The notes under the pieces: model-generated
What the model was told of the DNA's origin: nothing
Seen by the model: the letters and a program-made list of their open reading frames with translations, nothing else
Databases searched by the model: none
Position numbers and translations under genes: made by a program
Part shown: positions 25,093 to 37,500 of the stretch, one piece after another
Layout: each line of letters opens with the position of its first letter
How positions within the stretch are numbered: the first letter of the stretch is position 1
Source: Stichopus chloronotus
Lineage: Eukaryota > Echinodermata > Holothuroidea > Aspidochirotida > Stichopodidae
Direction: 5' to 3'
Length of the DNA stretch: 64,000 bases
Assembly: GCA_021234535.1 (NCBI GenBank)
Contig: CM037840.1
Span: 11,882,643 to 11,946,642 of the forward strand

Positions 25093-25542
25093 TCAGTCGG
25101 TGACAGTGATGTAATGTTGGTCTTCACCAGGCTGGGTATCTTCATGATGAAAGCGGTTATTACTGTAGGCCGGTGGGGCCGGCCTGTACTGCGTATTCGC
25201 GTATGAATATTCATTTGCAGAATGAGGGGCTGCCAGCGGTGACCTGTCAGGTACAGCATCAGGAGTTACATATAGCCCATCATCGGGCTGCGGATTTTGA
25301 GATGGAGTTGGAGTTCCTCTCGCATCCGGTGTCCGACTTGTCTCACCGGCAGACTGCGGTGCTGGAGATGGGAAAGCCACCTGTTGGGGCTGACCGCTGG
25401 AGTGTACACCAACAGCAGCTGGAGAGGATGGAGATTGGTTTAGTGCAGATGTCAAAAGTGATGTGTAAGCAGGAGGAGGCTCATTTGGATTCACAACGAC
25501 CACAGGAGACTGAAACTGGGGAATCTGGGCTTGGTAGTAAAG
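25093..25542 (-). CDS. MS4A-like gene, last exon: proline-rich tail with two PPAY motifs
   Basis: The acceptor TTTTGTCTATAACAG opens a phase-0 exon of 149 codons ending in TGA. It starts LYYQAQIPQFQ and is rich in Pro, Ser, Gln and Thr. PPAY occurs at exon residues 23-26 and again at 123-126 (RPAPPAYSNN). Such PY motifs bind WW domains, especially of NEDD4-type E3 ligases, and commonly control ubiquitination and endosomal sorting of membrane proteins. That this protein is so regulated is inference. Several tyrosines lie near the end (NEYSYANTQY, HYITVTD). The first 25 residues match the plus-strand paralog at 3865. The rest is poorly conserved and much longer. Confidence 0.75.
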   Translation of the reverse strand, partial: LYYQAQIPQFQSPVVVVNPNEPPPAYTSLLTSALNQSPSSPAAVGVHSSGQPQQVAFPSPAPQSAGETSRTPDARGTPTPSQNPQPDDGLYVTPDAVPDRSPLAAPHSANEYSYANTQYRPAPPAYSNNRFHHEDTQPGEDQHYITVTD

Positions 25543-28500
25543 CTGTTATAGACAAAATGTAGACAAAAAAGACATGAGGACACATTCACAATTAATGCTG
25601 AAATAGCTGCGGTGGCGTACTGAGTGATCAGATATTACATTAAATAAACAGCTTATTGCAGAAGCAGGGCTACAGTACTGAACTTTTCAAGGAATGAATT
25701 TTTCATGAATTTTTCAGACAAACAACTTAGGGATTTCCACCAACTCTCTCTCCATGTCTTGTAAGCTTTGTGACAAAACAGCAAAAGCCAAATCAAAATG
25801 AGGTGAAGATAATAATCAATTTCCATACTGCATGTAAGAATTCTATTCCACATTATGCGTGGGAAAAGAACAAGGTCACTTGTGTGAAAATTCCAAGACT
25901 TTTCCAGGGCCTCACACTGAATTTTAGTGAATTTGAAAGCAATCCCAGGCCTTGATGTGCTGTAATTGTTCAAATTTTCATGACTTCCCCATATTATACA
26001 TGACTGTGGAAGACCGGTTCAAGAGATATTTGTCACCGAACCACGACACTTACATTATCTAACAATCTACTGCAATCAGTGCACTGGCCCCCAAAATATC
26101 ACAGCTTCCTCTATCCCAAAGGAATTTCGGTGAATCTACCGAATTGCTCGTATTGGCAAAAGGCACTCTCTGTAATGAAAGCATTACAGTATTAAGTAAC
26201 TGCATACATCTTAGTTAGCATGAATAGACTGAGACGAGTATTGATTGTGTCTTAGAGTGGTTGCGCTGCTTGATAAGAGGTCACTTTTTTCCACCTTGAA
26301 GTTCAGAAAAATGACATGTTCAGAGGGGTGTATAACTTTTGGACACAAACATTTTAAAGGCAGACCACACCACCACATCCTGTGCCAGTTGCTTCTGATT
26401 CAAGGAACTCCATGTATCCTGCATATATAGTACAGAAATGATGGCAAACCAAGTGGAAAGTGTGTACACTAACAACGGGCAACTTAAACAGGCACCACGC
26501 AAAAGTCGATCGGCACGCCCAACAAGCACACCAAAGTGCATCTTACAGTATAAAAATCTGTATGCTTGAAGACAAGAGTGGAGTAGCGATCAGTTCTTAA
26601 GATCACAGAATTCCCTTCCATATGTCATTGAAGGTTTCAATTACTGTAAAATCACAAACAAAAGGTGGTTCACAGGGTGTATGAAATTAAAAAAAAAACA
26701 CGGCAATGCAGTATAAGCCTCTCTGTCTGTCCCTGTCCCTTGAAAATGACTGAAATTTGGTCAGCCAACGACTAGATCCTGTTGATGGGAGACATACACA
26801 AAATGGCCTCTTACGGGGAACACATACTCCTAAATACCCAATATATGGGCCTCTGATCTGGTTTTTGAACTGAAGATGTGGAATCAGAAAGACTCATCAG
26901 ACAAGACAGGAAACTACTACATTAAGTGCGTAGCTGAGTAATTTGTTTCGAAGAAGTCTGCAAACAGTCATTTCTTGACGTGTGCCTACTTGATTTACTC
27001 TGAGCAAAGCCGCAAGGATGGTGCTAAAGACCTGTCTGTAAAAAGAGTCATTTGGTTTAAAATCTGACCAGGTTAGAGTGCTGTGCTTACCACCTGCTCC
27101 CCCCTCGGCGAAGTTGTGCAACAATCCAAACCGAAACAGGTAGAAATGGCTGAGAGTATGGCCACAAAGAACTCGACCACCAAGTATATCAACATGACGC
27201 AATGGAATACCATGTGGAGCTTGGCAGTTGACAATGTCTGCAAAAAAGAGCAAAATACAAAGAGGAAAATACAGTAGTCGTTTACAAAACTCTGGTGATA
27301 GCTGAACAAGAAAGCCAAGAGGCTTAGTGATTCCTTGCCACTAATACACCTGCATTAGGTTTTTCCCCTATTGCAATATACTGTAGTCATCACAGGCTAC
27401 CAGATAAATCCATAAATGAAGTACATCATTTTCCAGTAACTACAGTACGTATGTTATGTCAGTCAATATTGGAGGCCAAGAATTCTCCAGCCTGCACAGT
27501 AAAAACACAGGTACAGTACACATTCTCCAGGAACAAGAGACTGATGAACTCATATAACAGTTGAAACGATTGCCAATTATATCAACTACCTAAATTCCTC
27601 CATCTACATAACCAAGTGATAACATATTCATCTTTATTGTGCAATAAGACTTTTCCCTATAAAAAATCTTTGATACAACTATTACATTTCAACTTCAGAA
27701 TGTATTCCACATTGTTTGATGACAGAACAAGAGCTATATCTCAGATAATGATTCCTCTAGGAGAAATAGGCTGGTCAACCTTTCTCACCCATTTTTCCAC
27801 AGGTCATTGTTGAATCACCATTTTCTGATAAACAAATGTCTCGGTTGGAATAAAAAGCCAACAATGGCTTTGAAAACTATGTGAGCACCCTTAGCTTCCA
27901 AAACAAGAGTAATACATAAAAGAAGCATGATACCAAATACTGTACTGCTGATTTGCGAACTAAATAGAAACTCAAAGGTGGTATGGTGCTGAATTTAATC
28001 AACCAAATTGGGCTTTCAGACACCACTCTTGCACAGAACTTCTTTGTTATGAGGTCAGCAAATAACCACAGCATTAATACTCTGCATGCAAATACAGACA
28101 TATTTTATCAGAATAATGCCAGCTGAAGATGCATAGATGAAGTTTCATCATTGTAAGTGAAAGACTTGTGAAATTCGATCAGCGGCTAAACTTTACAACC
28201 TACTGTAACTGACAGGTAAAATTTTTCAAATTGGAACTTCCTAAATGTGCAAGCATTGCCAGTCTTTGCTTCGAAGAGAGCTCTAATACCTTCTACCCAT
28301 AAGAAAAACCAACCCCAATAATTATATTTATACACTGTATCTAAAACGAACAACTTTCACTTCCCTTTGACTTCCCTTTATAAAATCCCCAAAACTGGCT
28401 GGTTTGGGAATTCGCTAGCAGCGTACTCACCTCATATTACCTAATACCGGATTGACCATGGTCTAGCATCTGGCAATTTTGTGAGTGTGTATGTGTATAT

Positions 28501-31500
28501 GGCCACTGCCCTTTCATAATTCCAAACCTTCTGGTGGAGGAGTACGTGCTGTGAATTAGTGTGTTTACAAGCTTTTCATTTTATGACCTATGATGACCTC
28601 ACTTGACCTCTGACCTCTAGAAACAACCTCATGTTATTTATTTATAAAGTTCTACATACCCTCCAAGTCTATAGTTTGTGCAATGTGCAGTTCATGAGAT
28701 ACTGGAAACATGGTATGTCTATAGTCTGACTGCAGATGACCTCAGGTGACCATTGGCATCCACCAAAATCAATCCCAGCCAAGATCTTTAAATGTCCTAC
28801 CCACATACTAACTTTGGACTGTCTTGCACATTTCCTTCAAAAGCTAGAGTATTTACAAGCTTTTTACATTATGACTTCTGATGACCCCAGATGACCTTTG
28901 ACCTGCAAGAAAACCCTCACAATCTCATTTACCTTAAGTGCAGTACATACCTTCCAAGTTTGAAAATAATGTAAGTCGTCGTTTCTGAGATACTGCAAAC
29001 ATACTTTGTCCACATTTTGCCTCCTAATGACCTCAGATGACCTTTGACCTACACCAAAAACAATCCCAGCTGCGATCTTCATATGTTCTATCAATACACC
29101 AACTATGACCCACCTTGCGCTTTCCCTTCACAAGCTGGAGCATTCACAAGATTTTGCTCACACACATACGTACACACCCCCATGCACACACAAGCACCAA
29201 ATCACCATCGCAAAGATTCCTTGCCTGCCTTTGGCAAGGAATCCAAAACCCAACAGTGCAAGTTCAAAAGTGGCGTCAGTTTTAACGTCATCCAAGGAGA
29301 ATTTAGAAAACCCCCTTACAAAGTTCTGTGCCTCAAATGGCCCAACCTTATGCTGTATCAACATGAAGATTAAGTTTACTGATGAGCCGATCAAGAACTG
29401 TACACTTAACTAGATTTGGCGCAACACCAACAGAAATTTTAAATCCTGCTTAGACTGTTCATAGCAAGGCAATGCAACAGTGTTGTGAAAGCTCTGTTAA
29501 ACAAACAACAGACCAGGGACTGCCAAACAGTTCTCCCATGGAGACCCTTCCTTCAGGAGTGTTCTTCGAGACAAAGGTCTCCGCTAAACAGATATCCACA
29601 TTAAACCTGCTGCACTTGTACAGGGTCTTGTGCATCTGTTGCATGTTAATGAAGAAGGCCTGCAGTGGTGTCTCACATGTTCAGTGTAGCAGAGAAGAAT
29701 GTTCCAGGATCAGATAGCACAGGTGGTTCATTCAAGACCCACTGACGTAAAAAATCTTGGCGTCTCAGTACCACAAGTTTAACTGGAGTACCCCCCTCAA
29801 CGTTGATGTTTTCTATATATTATGTCCAGCTAATTTCTACATTCAACAGATGCACCAAAATCAACCCATGTGATAATTGATAATTTGCAATACATTTCTT
29901 CATCTTTCCTGCGATGATGTAGCACTTTTAATACTTTTTTTCAAACTGAGTAAATGACGACACAAGAATTACTTGGTGTCTCCCCCCCCCCCGACTGGAG
30001 TCGTGACCCCAATTTTGGGAATGAGAGCGAGTACATGCAGTGCATCATGTACGTAAATCTACGGGCAGAGGATGCAGTATAATAGCAGACACAACATCAA
30101 AGACAATAGAATAGCAATTCAACATGTGGTGAAATTCATCTACTTCATACTGTCAACTGAGATAAACTTGTTTATCGCTTATGAATTTTCATGACATCTG
30201 CCAGACTGTTTCTGCTGTATGTGCAGCATATGGCATACAGTGAGAAGGCCAGTCAAAGGTCTCTTTGGGTCACTGCTGCAAATGCCAAAGGCAAAAGTAC
30301 ATTAGACACTCCACTAAACATTATTTAACCTTCCAAGATGTATCTGAGTCTGTGTTGAAATGAGATAAAGGATTGGTCATCAAGGATTGGTCATCATGTT
30401 TTTCAGAGATGAAACTTGGGGTTTGTTCCAGAAGAAAAATCTTACCACATTTTTATAACATTCTGTACATAATACTACACAAATGTTTTTCTCATGTGCA
30501 CAGAAAACAATTTGTTTAAATATTCCAGAGATGACAAGTCTAGTCGAACCAGACATTGCAGCGGCTGGACGGATCAATCAGCATACTGTGTGAGCATTCA
30601 CTGAGCTGTGCAGACACTGAAAAACATTTAATATAAAATGTTTTCTGTCATTCTCTACCTTTGATATTCATTTCACAAATCACTTTCAAAATATCCAGTC
30701 ACACGAGAGATCACTAGACACTGCTAGTGAAGAAATCGAAAGGAAGGGTGGGAAGAAAAACGGTCTTCATGCACAGTATGAGATACGGTAGGTTTTGTTT
30801 CAGAGAAGAACCTGATGGCACTCATCTAAGTACTCTATACCTAGTAAATAGCACATTTTTCACACAATCACAGGGGGCAAACTCTTTGGATTCTCAGGCT
30901 ACATGTCTGATCCAAACAATCACATGATGATTCATGCACAACCACAGTTGATAAGCATCTTATTAGATAGACACCTGAAAAAATATCATTAAAAAAAAAA
31001 TGTGCCTGGCTTGAATGACAAAAAGAGGTATTGTCTCATAGTCATCAAACTAAAATGTAACAAGTTGAATTCTTCTGCAGACAAAGGAACTTAGAAGGTG
31101 GGTCAAAAAGAATAAAAAAAAAATTGTAACAGCTACACACCTTATGGGGATAATACTTGCAATTTCCATTTGGCAAAAGAAATTCAAAATTTGTGTCTCA
31201 GAGGGAAATCACTCTAGGAAGCATCAAGAAAAGGCACTTCTGAGTAGCATAGAAGTTTCTTTGTATAAGTCTTGAAGTTCACACACCTAGGTTTTGCTTG
31301 AGCACTTTTTTTTTTTGTGGTGGCTAAGTACTTCTTTATGAAAGTTCAGCCAAAGGTTTTCACATTTAGTTCATAAATGAGTTGACTAATATCTGGTCAC
31401 ATACAGACTGGAGTTGAGTAGATATAGTGAAGTCAGCCACCAGAGACAACTGCATTTGGTAAGCGACCTCTGAAAAAGAAGAAGTCACAGCTCAATAGTT

Positions 31501-34500
31501 CAATCCATTCACCTTTCACTGAAAGGGATCTCCACAAACAATTTCTTCCCATAGCCTAACCACCAGCTGCAGGCTGCATTGTTTACGACCTCCCCAGACA
31601 TTCCATAATCATGATGTCAGAGGGGCAACAACTCCCAACAGAATAACTGTGGTAAAATTTGTACAAATGCTGCACAAATGCAAGGCTGTTGTATAATTTG
31701 TTCAGTAAAGACGTTTACAGTGGTGTTGAGGGGGTTCTTTGGTGATTTCAATTTGGTTTCATGTTGTCTGATTCAGGTATCATCCACTTCAGGTTGCTCG
31801 GCGCAGCTAACAGGCTGCTGAGCTGGGCAGGTCCTCACCCCTCCCTGCCATTAGGAGAGTGGCTAAAGACTGGGGGATATACTCTCCTCCCCATCAGATG
31901 GGGATGTCAAATGACCGTCCTGGGAGCAGGATGTATGGAATTGTTGGTTCACCCCTGCCTCATTACTCTCTGAACACTGATCGAAAAAAGCAGGCGAAAT
32001 TTGCTGGTGTTCATCCATGATCAACATGGAATAGGTTACACTGTATATCAATGATCTGGATGACACTGTTGATTCTTTGGTTACGAAATTTGCTGATGAT
32101 ACAAAAGTATGTGCTGATGTTTCTTCTAAACATCATGGTAAATGTGTTCAAAGTAATCTGCATAAAATTTACACATGGTCTGTTGATTGGCCAATGCTGT
32201 TCAATGTTGACAAATGTCAACTTTAGTCTCAGTAGTATTAACATCCAAAAATTGGAAATTGAAAAAGATCTTGGCATTTTCATAGATTTTTTCTGTTAAA
32301 CCTTCAAGGAAGTGCACAGAAGCTGCTAGGAAAGGGAACCAAATTCTAGGTACAATGTGATTAGATGGAACTTCAAATTTCTTCCTAGGGATACTGTCGG
32401 GAGGCAATGATTAGGCCCCATCTGGAGTACACTGTGCAGGCTTGGAATCCCTATTTTCCAAAGGACAAATTGATTTTGGAAAATGTTCAGAAGGGAACTA
32501 CGAGACTGATTGGTTCCATGAGAAATGTTGGTTATCATCACAGATTGAAAATACTTACTCTCACATCCGTTGAGCTCATTGAGCTCGTCTTCGGGGTGAT
32601 CTGCTTCAAGTGTTTAAAATTGTTTGTGGGGATGGATGATTTAGATTTCAATGATTTTTTTCTTTGGTGGTCTAATTCAAGGAGTTCTCGTGGTCATAGT
32701 TTTAAGCTCCAAAAGATGCACTGCAGGTTGATTTTAGAAAATGCCTCTTCTGGCAGAGGGTTGTGGATGAATGGCCAGACACTCAGCCAGAGTCTGTGTT
32801 GATGTCTTAGAGTGTTTATTCTATTTAGAATGCACTTGATACATATTTTCCACAGTGTGGAGGATTTTGACTGTTTTTCTTTCAGGGATGACTGCACTTT
32901 CTGGGTCTTTTTATGAGGATATTGTCCTTTCTGACCCTTGGCTAACTTAACTAGCATCTAACACAGGGGCTCTAAAATTTACATTCCACGTCCATCTTCC
33001 TCAGCAGTGCCGGATTGCAATATCACAGGCTGCTTTAGTTCTTTGTGTTGCTGTACATTGCCGAGTGGGCATCAGTTCTGCAGATGCCGTATACAGTGAC
33101 AGGGTATTTTCATGCAACTGCCGAGAAGGAATGACCATTAAAGCTTCCTTGCAAACCGTTCACTAATTGTGATGCAATGAAGGAACAAGTTCTGTACATG
33201 AACATGGCTCCATTCACAGAGTCATGTCATCTGTTTAGAAAACAATATACTAGTGATACTCAGGGCGTGATTTATACTTTTTCGTTTCTTGCCATCCTAG
33301 TTAATGGACATGACAGCATGTCCATTATTATGGTTGGTCGCATTTTCTGATGATCACGTGACCACATTTCTTTCGTTCAGTTTATCGGACGACTCCCATC
33401 AAGAAACAAACCGATCTTTTGGGAAAAGATTTTTCCAGCAAAGGAGACGGGTATGTGACAAGATTGTGTGAAAAATGTCGCTAATTATGAAATGCGGTAC
33501 ATTTTTCCTCAAATGCTCTTAATTTAAATATTAAGTAGGGTAATTACCATATTAAGTAGCCTAATACGCCTAGGCCATGTACTTTACACATGACGCAGTC
33601 ATGAACGAAAGATGCTGTCCCATGTAGACTGCGTTTCTTACTCCCTTTCCAGATCGTTGGTGTTTGCTACCGTTTTATATATATTTTTCAAAATCATTTT
33701 TTTTTAACCGTCTGGTTACCAAATTAATTTTATAATCGATTTATGAAATGGTTATGGAGACATCTGTATAAATGTAAAAATTCTTTCTAGCAATTCCTTG
33801 GAATTTCGGCATAGTGGTCTGCTGCAATGTCTCCGTTCGTCGTTTGAACTGCATATAGTTTGCGAATGTGCAATATGTGTACAGTAGCCGGGCCGCGGAT
33901 CAGCGATCAGTAGAAAGCCAGTATGTATACAGTCTATTGCAGTCACACTGTACAAACGATGTGACCAATTGCACAAATTAGTTTTCTAACATGTTTAAGG
34001 TAAATGTTCGTAATAAACAAAAGGAATTTCTAATGTCCTACAGGAGGCAAGTGCAATCAACCTCAAGTCCGACGGATGCAAATCTTGTATTTTACCATAT
34101 GTATAAGTTTGAGCTGAGGTCAAAACGTAAAACGGAGTACATTAACTGTACTTACATTTGTAGGTTCACTTCATTCCAGGCACTTAGGCCCTATATTCTG
34201 AGTATGAGAGCCAAAGTCTTATTAAAAACTTGATGCACTCGTCTCTTGTCGGACAGGGGTGTGCTACAATCCGAGGTGGGGCAGGTGGGCAGTTGCCATC
34301 CCATTGGAAATACCCGGGGGAACAATCATACAGTTTTGCCCAGGCTTCAATAATTCAGGCAGATTTAAAATGAAAAACAACAAGCAAAATAAACAAAATA
34401 TAATATTTTACGATACGGAGGGGTTCCAGGACACGTCACTTTGAGTGTATGTGCTTACTAATGTTAGAGTGTATGAGTGGTTGTGTGTGTGTACTAGGGT

Positions 34501-37500
34501 GGATTGCTTAAAGATGATTCCGGTCCTGGAAATGACCCAGGTTTCGACAGGATGTTGGATTTTTGAAAATACTTACTCCCCCCCCGTCCACATACCAGTT
34601 CTACGTCCCTGTTGTCGGATTAACCAGGCAGTCTATCCTCACCCTACATAGGCAACCAGAGACTAGTACATGGTCATGTCCATTGTGGTTACTGTATGTA
34701 ACCACATTTTCTAGTTATGTAACTGTAAGCTACGACAAAATGTGACAACTTTTAGCGGAAACATTCTGGAATAAATCATGTGATACATGAGTCAAAGTAA
34801 ACTTGGAAGTTTCAACTGTGACATAACTGCCAGCCAAAATTCTCAGCACAGCCTTTGCCTTGCAATCAATATACATTTTTAGCACAGAGGTGTTTTCAAA
34901 GTATTATCTTCCCCTAAAAAGAACACTGAAAGCATACCTCAGAGCAATGACTAACACATTGATTTCAGTGGTACTTACAGTAAGTTATAGTGCTGTCACT
35001 GACACACCAACTTGTTGCGGTAGAAGTTCTTCAGCTGAGCAGAGAGGCGCAATTTAAAAGATCACCGTCTGTTTTGTGCTTTTATGCAGAATCCATGGGG
35101 TTAAATTACATCGGGAACTTAACATAAAAGGGTACATACCATTTGCTCTATAGTAGATTACATTGGAAAACTTTTCCTCCGCTATGTCAAAATTGCCAAC
35201 TCGTTAATACTCTAGAATAATCGTTTTCAACTTCCAGTGTGTTCTTTAAGCCCTACAACAGAAGAAAGACTGTATTTTGTGTAACTTGCTGAAGATAAAT
35301 ACAACTTCTGCAACAACAAAATAAAACTTGTGGGGGAAATCGATAAAAAGCCATAGGAAAATATTGTCTCATGACCATTTTAGCCATTTGCATATGGCAA
35401 AAGCTTTGTGTGCCTTAATACAAACTTAGTCTACCCTATTTTCAAAGGGACAATTAAGAGTTGTTTTGAATTTTGGAGACAGTGGTTCTAATTTGAATGT
35501 AAGGAACAACCCTTCCATCAAAGCTGTGTTCTTTGTAATCCTTTTCATAGGGTAGAAGCAGGTGTGGATGCTGATTATTTGGACGCCACTAGAAACATCA
35601 CACAAAAGTAAAAACGTCGCTGTAGGCCGCACTCATCCCTTCATAAATCTAAATTCTTATCACGCCGCAGAGAAAAATCTCACAAGATTAGCACAAAGCT
35701 TTCCTAAGCATATACTTCTAAATTGCATCTCCCTGTTCAGAGTGAGTCGATCATTGAAAGTCAGTCCACATTTGCAATCAATCCTTTTGAGTGGCTTCAT
35801 CCGATCAAGATTAGATAGATTGACCCGCATCTCTAACCGTAGATCTTTGCGAGGTTGTTCAACACGTTGAGTTTTCTCCGATGACTACGGCAACAATTCC
35901 CTTAAGATTGACAAAGCTCACCTCCTCAATGCAAATCATTTCTTGGGCAGGAATGTCAAAACCACTTCCATATGAATCGTATCTTCCACGTGTGTGAGAA
36001 CACGGATTGTTGTAATCGGCCCTTCCATCAAGGGGCTCTAATAATTCCAGCCTGAGTCTGTTGGATGTACCCACTTGAACCGAGACAGGGACCATGACAA
36101 TGAAAGCTGCAACGCTGCTGACGATTGAAAATGCCATGTAACGACTGATCTGTGAGGAAAGAAGAGGCAGAGTACAGTACTATGTACAGAAATGCACATA
36201 TGGTTTTTGCTAAGTGTACCGTATATCGACGCAAAAATTTGTGAAATGGGAAAAAATACACTAACAGTAAACAAACTTCAAAATTTAAAGGATCTTCCAT
36301 GTACACAAAGAGATGACAAAGATCTTTTACATGAGTATTGACACAACAGTCACCTGTGTTACACCATATATCGAAACAATTACAATTCACAAAAGTTAAT
36401 AGAGGTATCAGAATCAAAAGCTGAATGTCCCAATTAAACCCCTCGACCACCTATCTATGATCTTAACTACAAGACATGTCACATGTGACAAATGAACAAA
36501 ACAGCAAGGGCACCCTCTCAAAGGACAAGTGAAGGAACAATGTACATACACATATGGTTAGGTGCGTATACTGTAAATTGAATGGTGGAGGCACAACTTG
36601 CGAGAGTTGAATTAGCGGCTTGTCCTCAAGGAGGAGGAGGCTTTGCTGTGACACTACAAGGGGCGTATTGTTTTCATAATGCAAGTTAAGTTTGATCTCT
36701 TCATTTGAAGAGTAAAGTTTAAAAATTTAATGCACATTTTTGTGGAGCTACACTGGTCCCTCCTTGTGATGTCACCTTCTTTAGCTTCTATACCGTGTTT
36801 TTACCTGTCATTTTAAACTGCAAATGGTTTGGGGGAGTCAAAAGAAACCCACAGCTCTCACAAAGTTAGCAGATCAAAGTCCACAGATGTGCAAAATACA
36901 GCAGATAAAGGGTATCTCCAAACTTTTTGAGAAAACAAACATTTGCTATGATTTCTACCACTGGGTGACCTAGCCTATGACCATTGTACGTTCCAAAACA
37001 AGCAACGGCACGCATCACTAGTCATAGTGCACCAATGTGCTCAATATCAAACACTTGCCTGCTTTCTTCAAATATAGGCTAATGTAATAAGATTTTTGCT
37101 TTTGACAAGACTGCAAAGACCTCCTTTACACTATCTGTCCACAAGGAGAAAAAGAGACAACAACAGAAAGCCAAATGACTTTGTGATTCCTTGCCGATAT
37201 CTCATTTGTTCGTACACACACAATCACTTAAAAACAAAAGCAACCCAATGGAGAAGGGAAGAGACCATATCAAAATGAAAAATAAAATGCAAGAATGACA
37301 ACCACATTCTACATCACTCATGGGTTTGATGTTACCAAGTGCTAATGTCATGAGTAATGTCATTCAGTCAGCATTGATGACAACTGTGGTCATGAAGCGG
37401 GTAATTCACAAGTTGAGAGAAAGTTGGTGACACCAAATTGTGGTTACAGGCATGAGATTGCACAATTTAACAAAGTCAATCTGGAACAGTCTTGCCTCCC

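Noticed and set aside
36028..36450. 140-codon minus ORF
   Set aside because: Overlaps the TM3 exon in another frame and extends into the intron; no domain.
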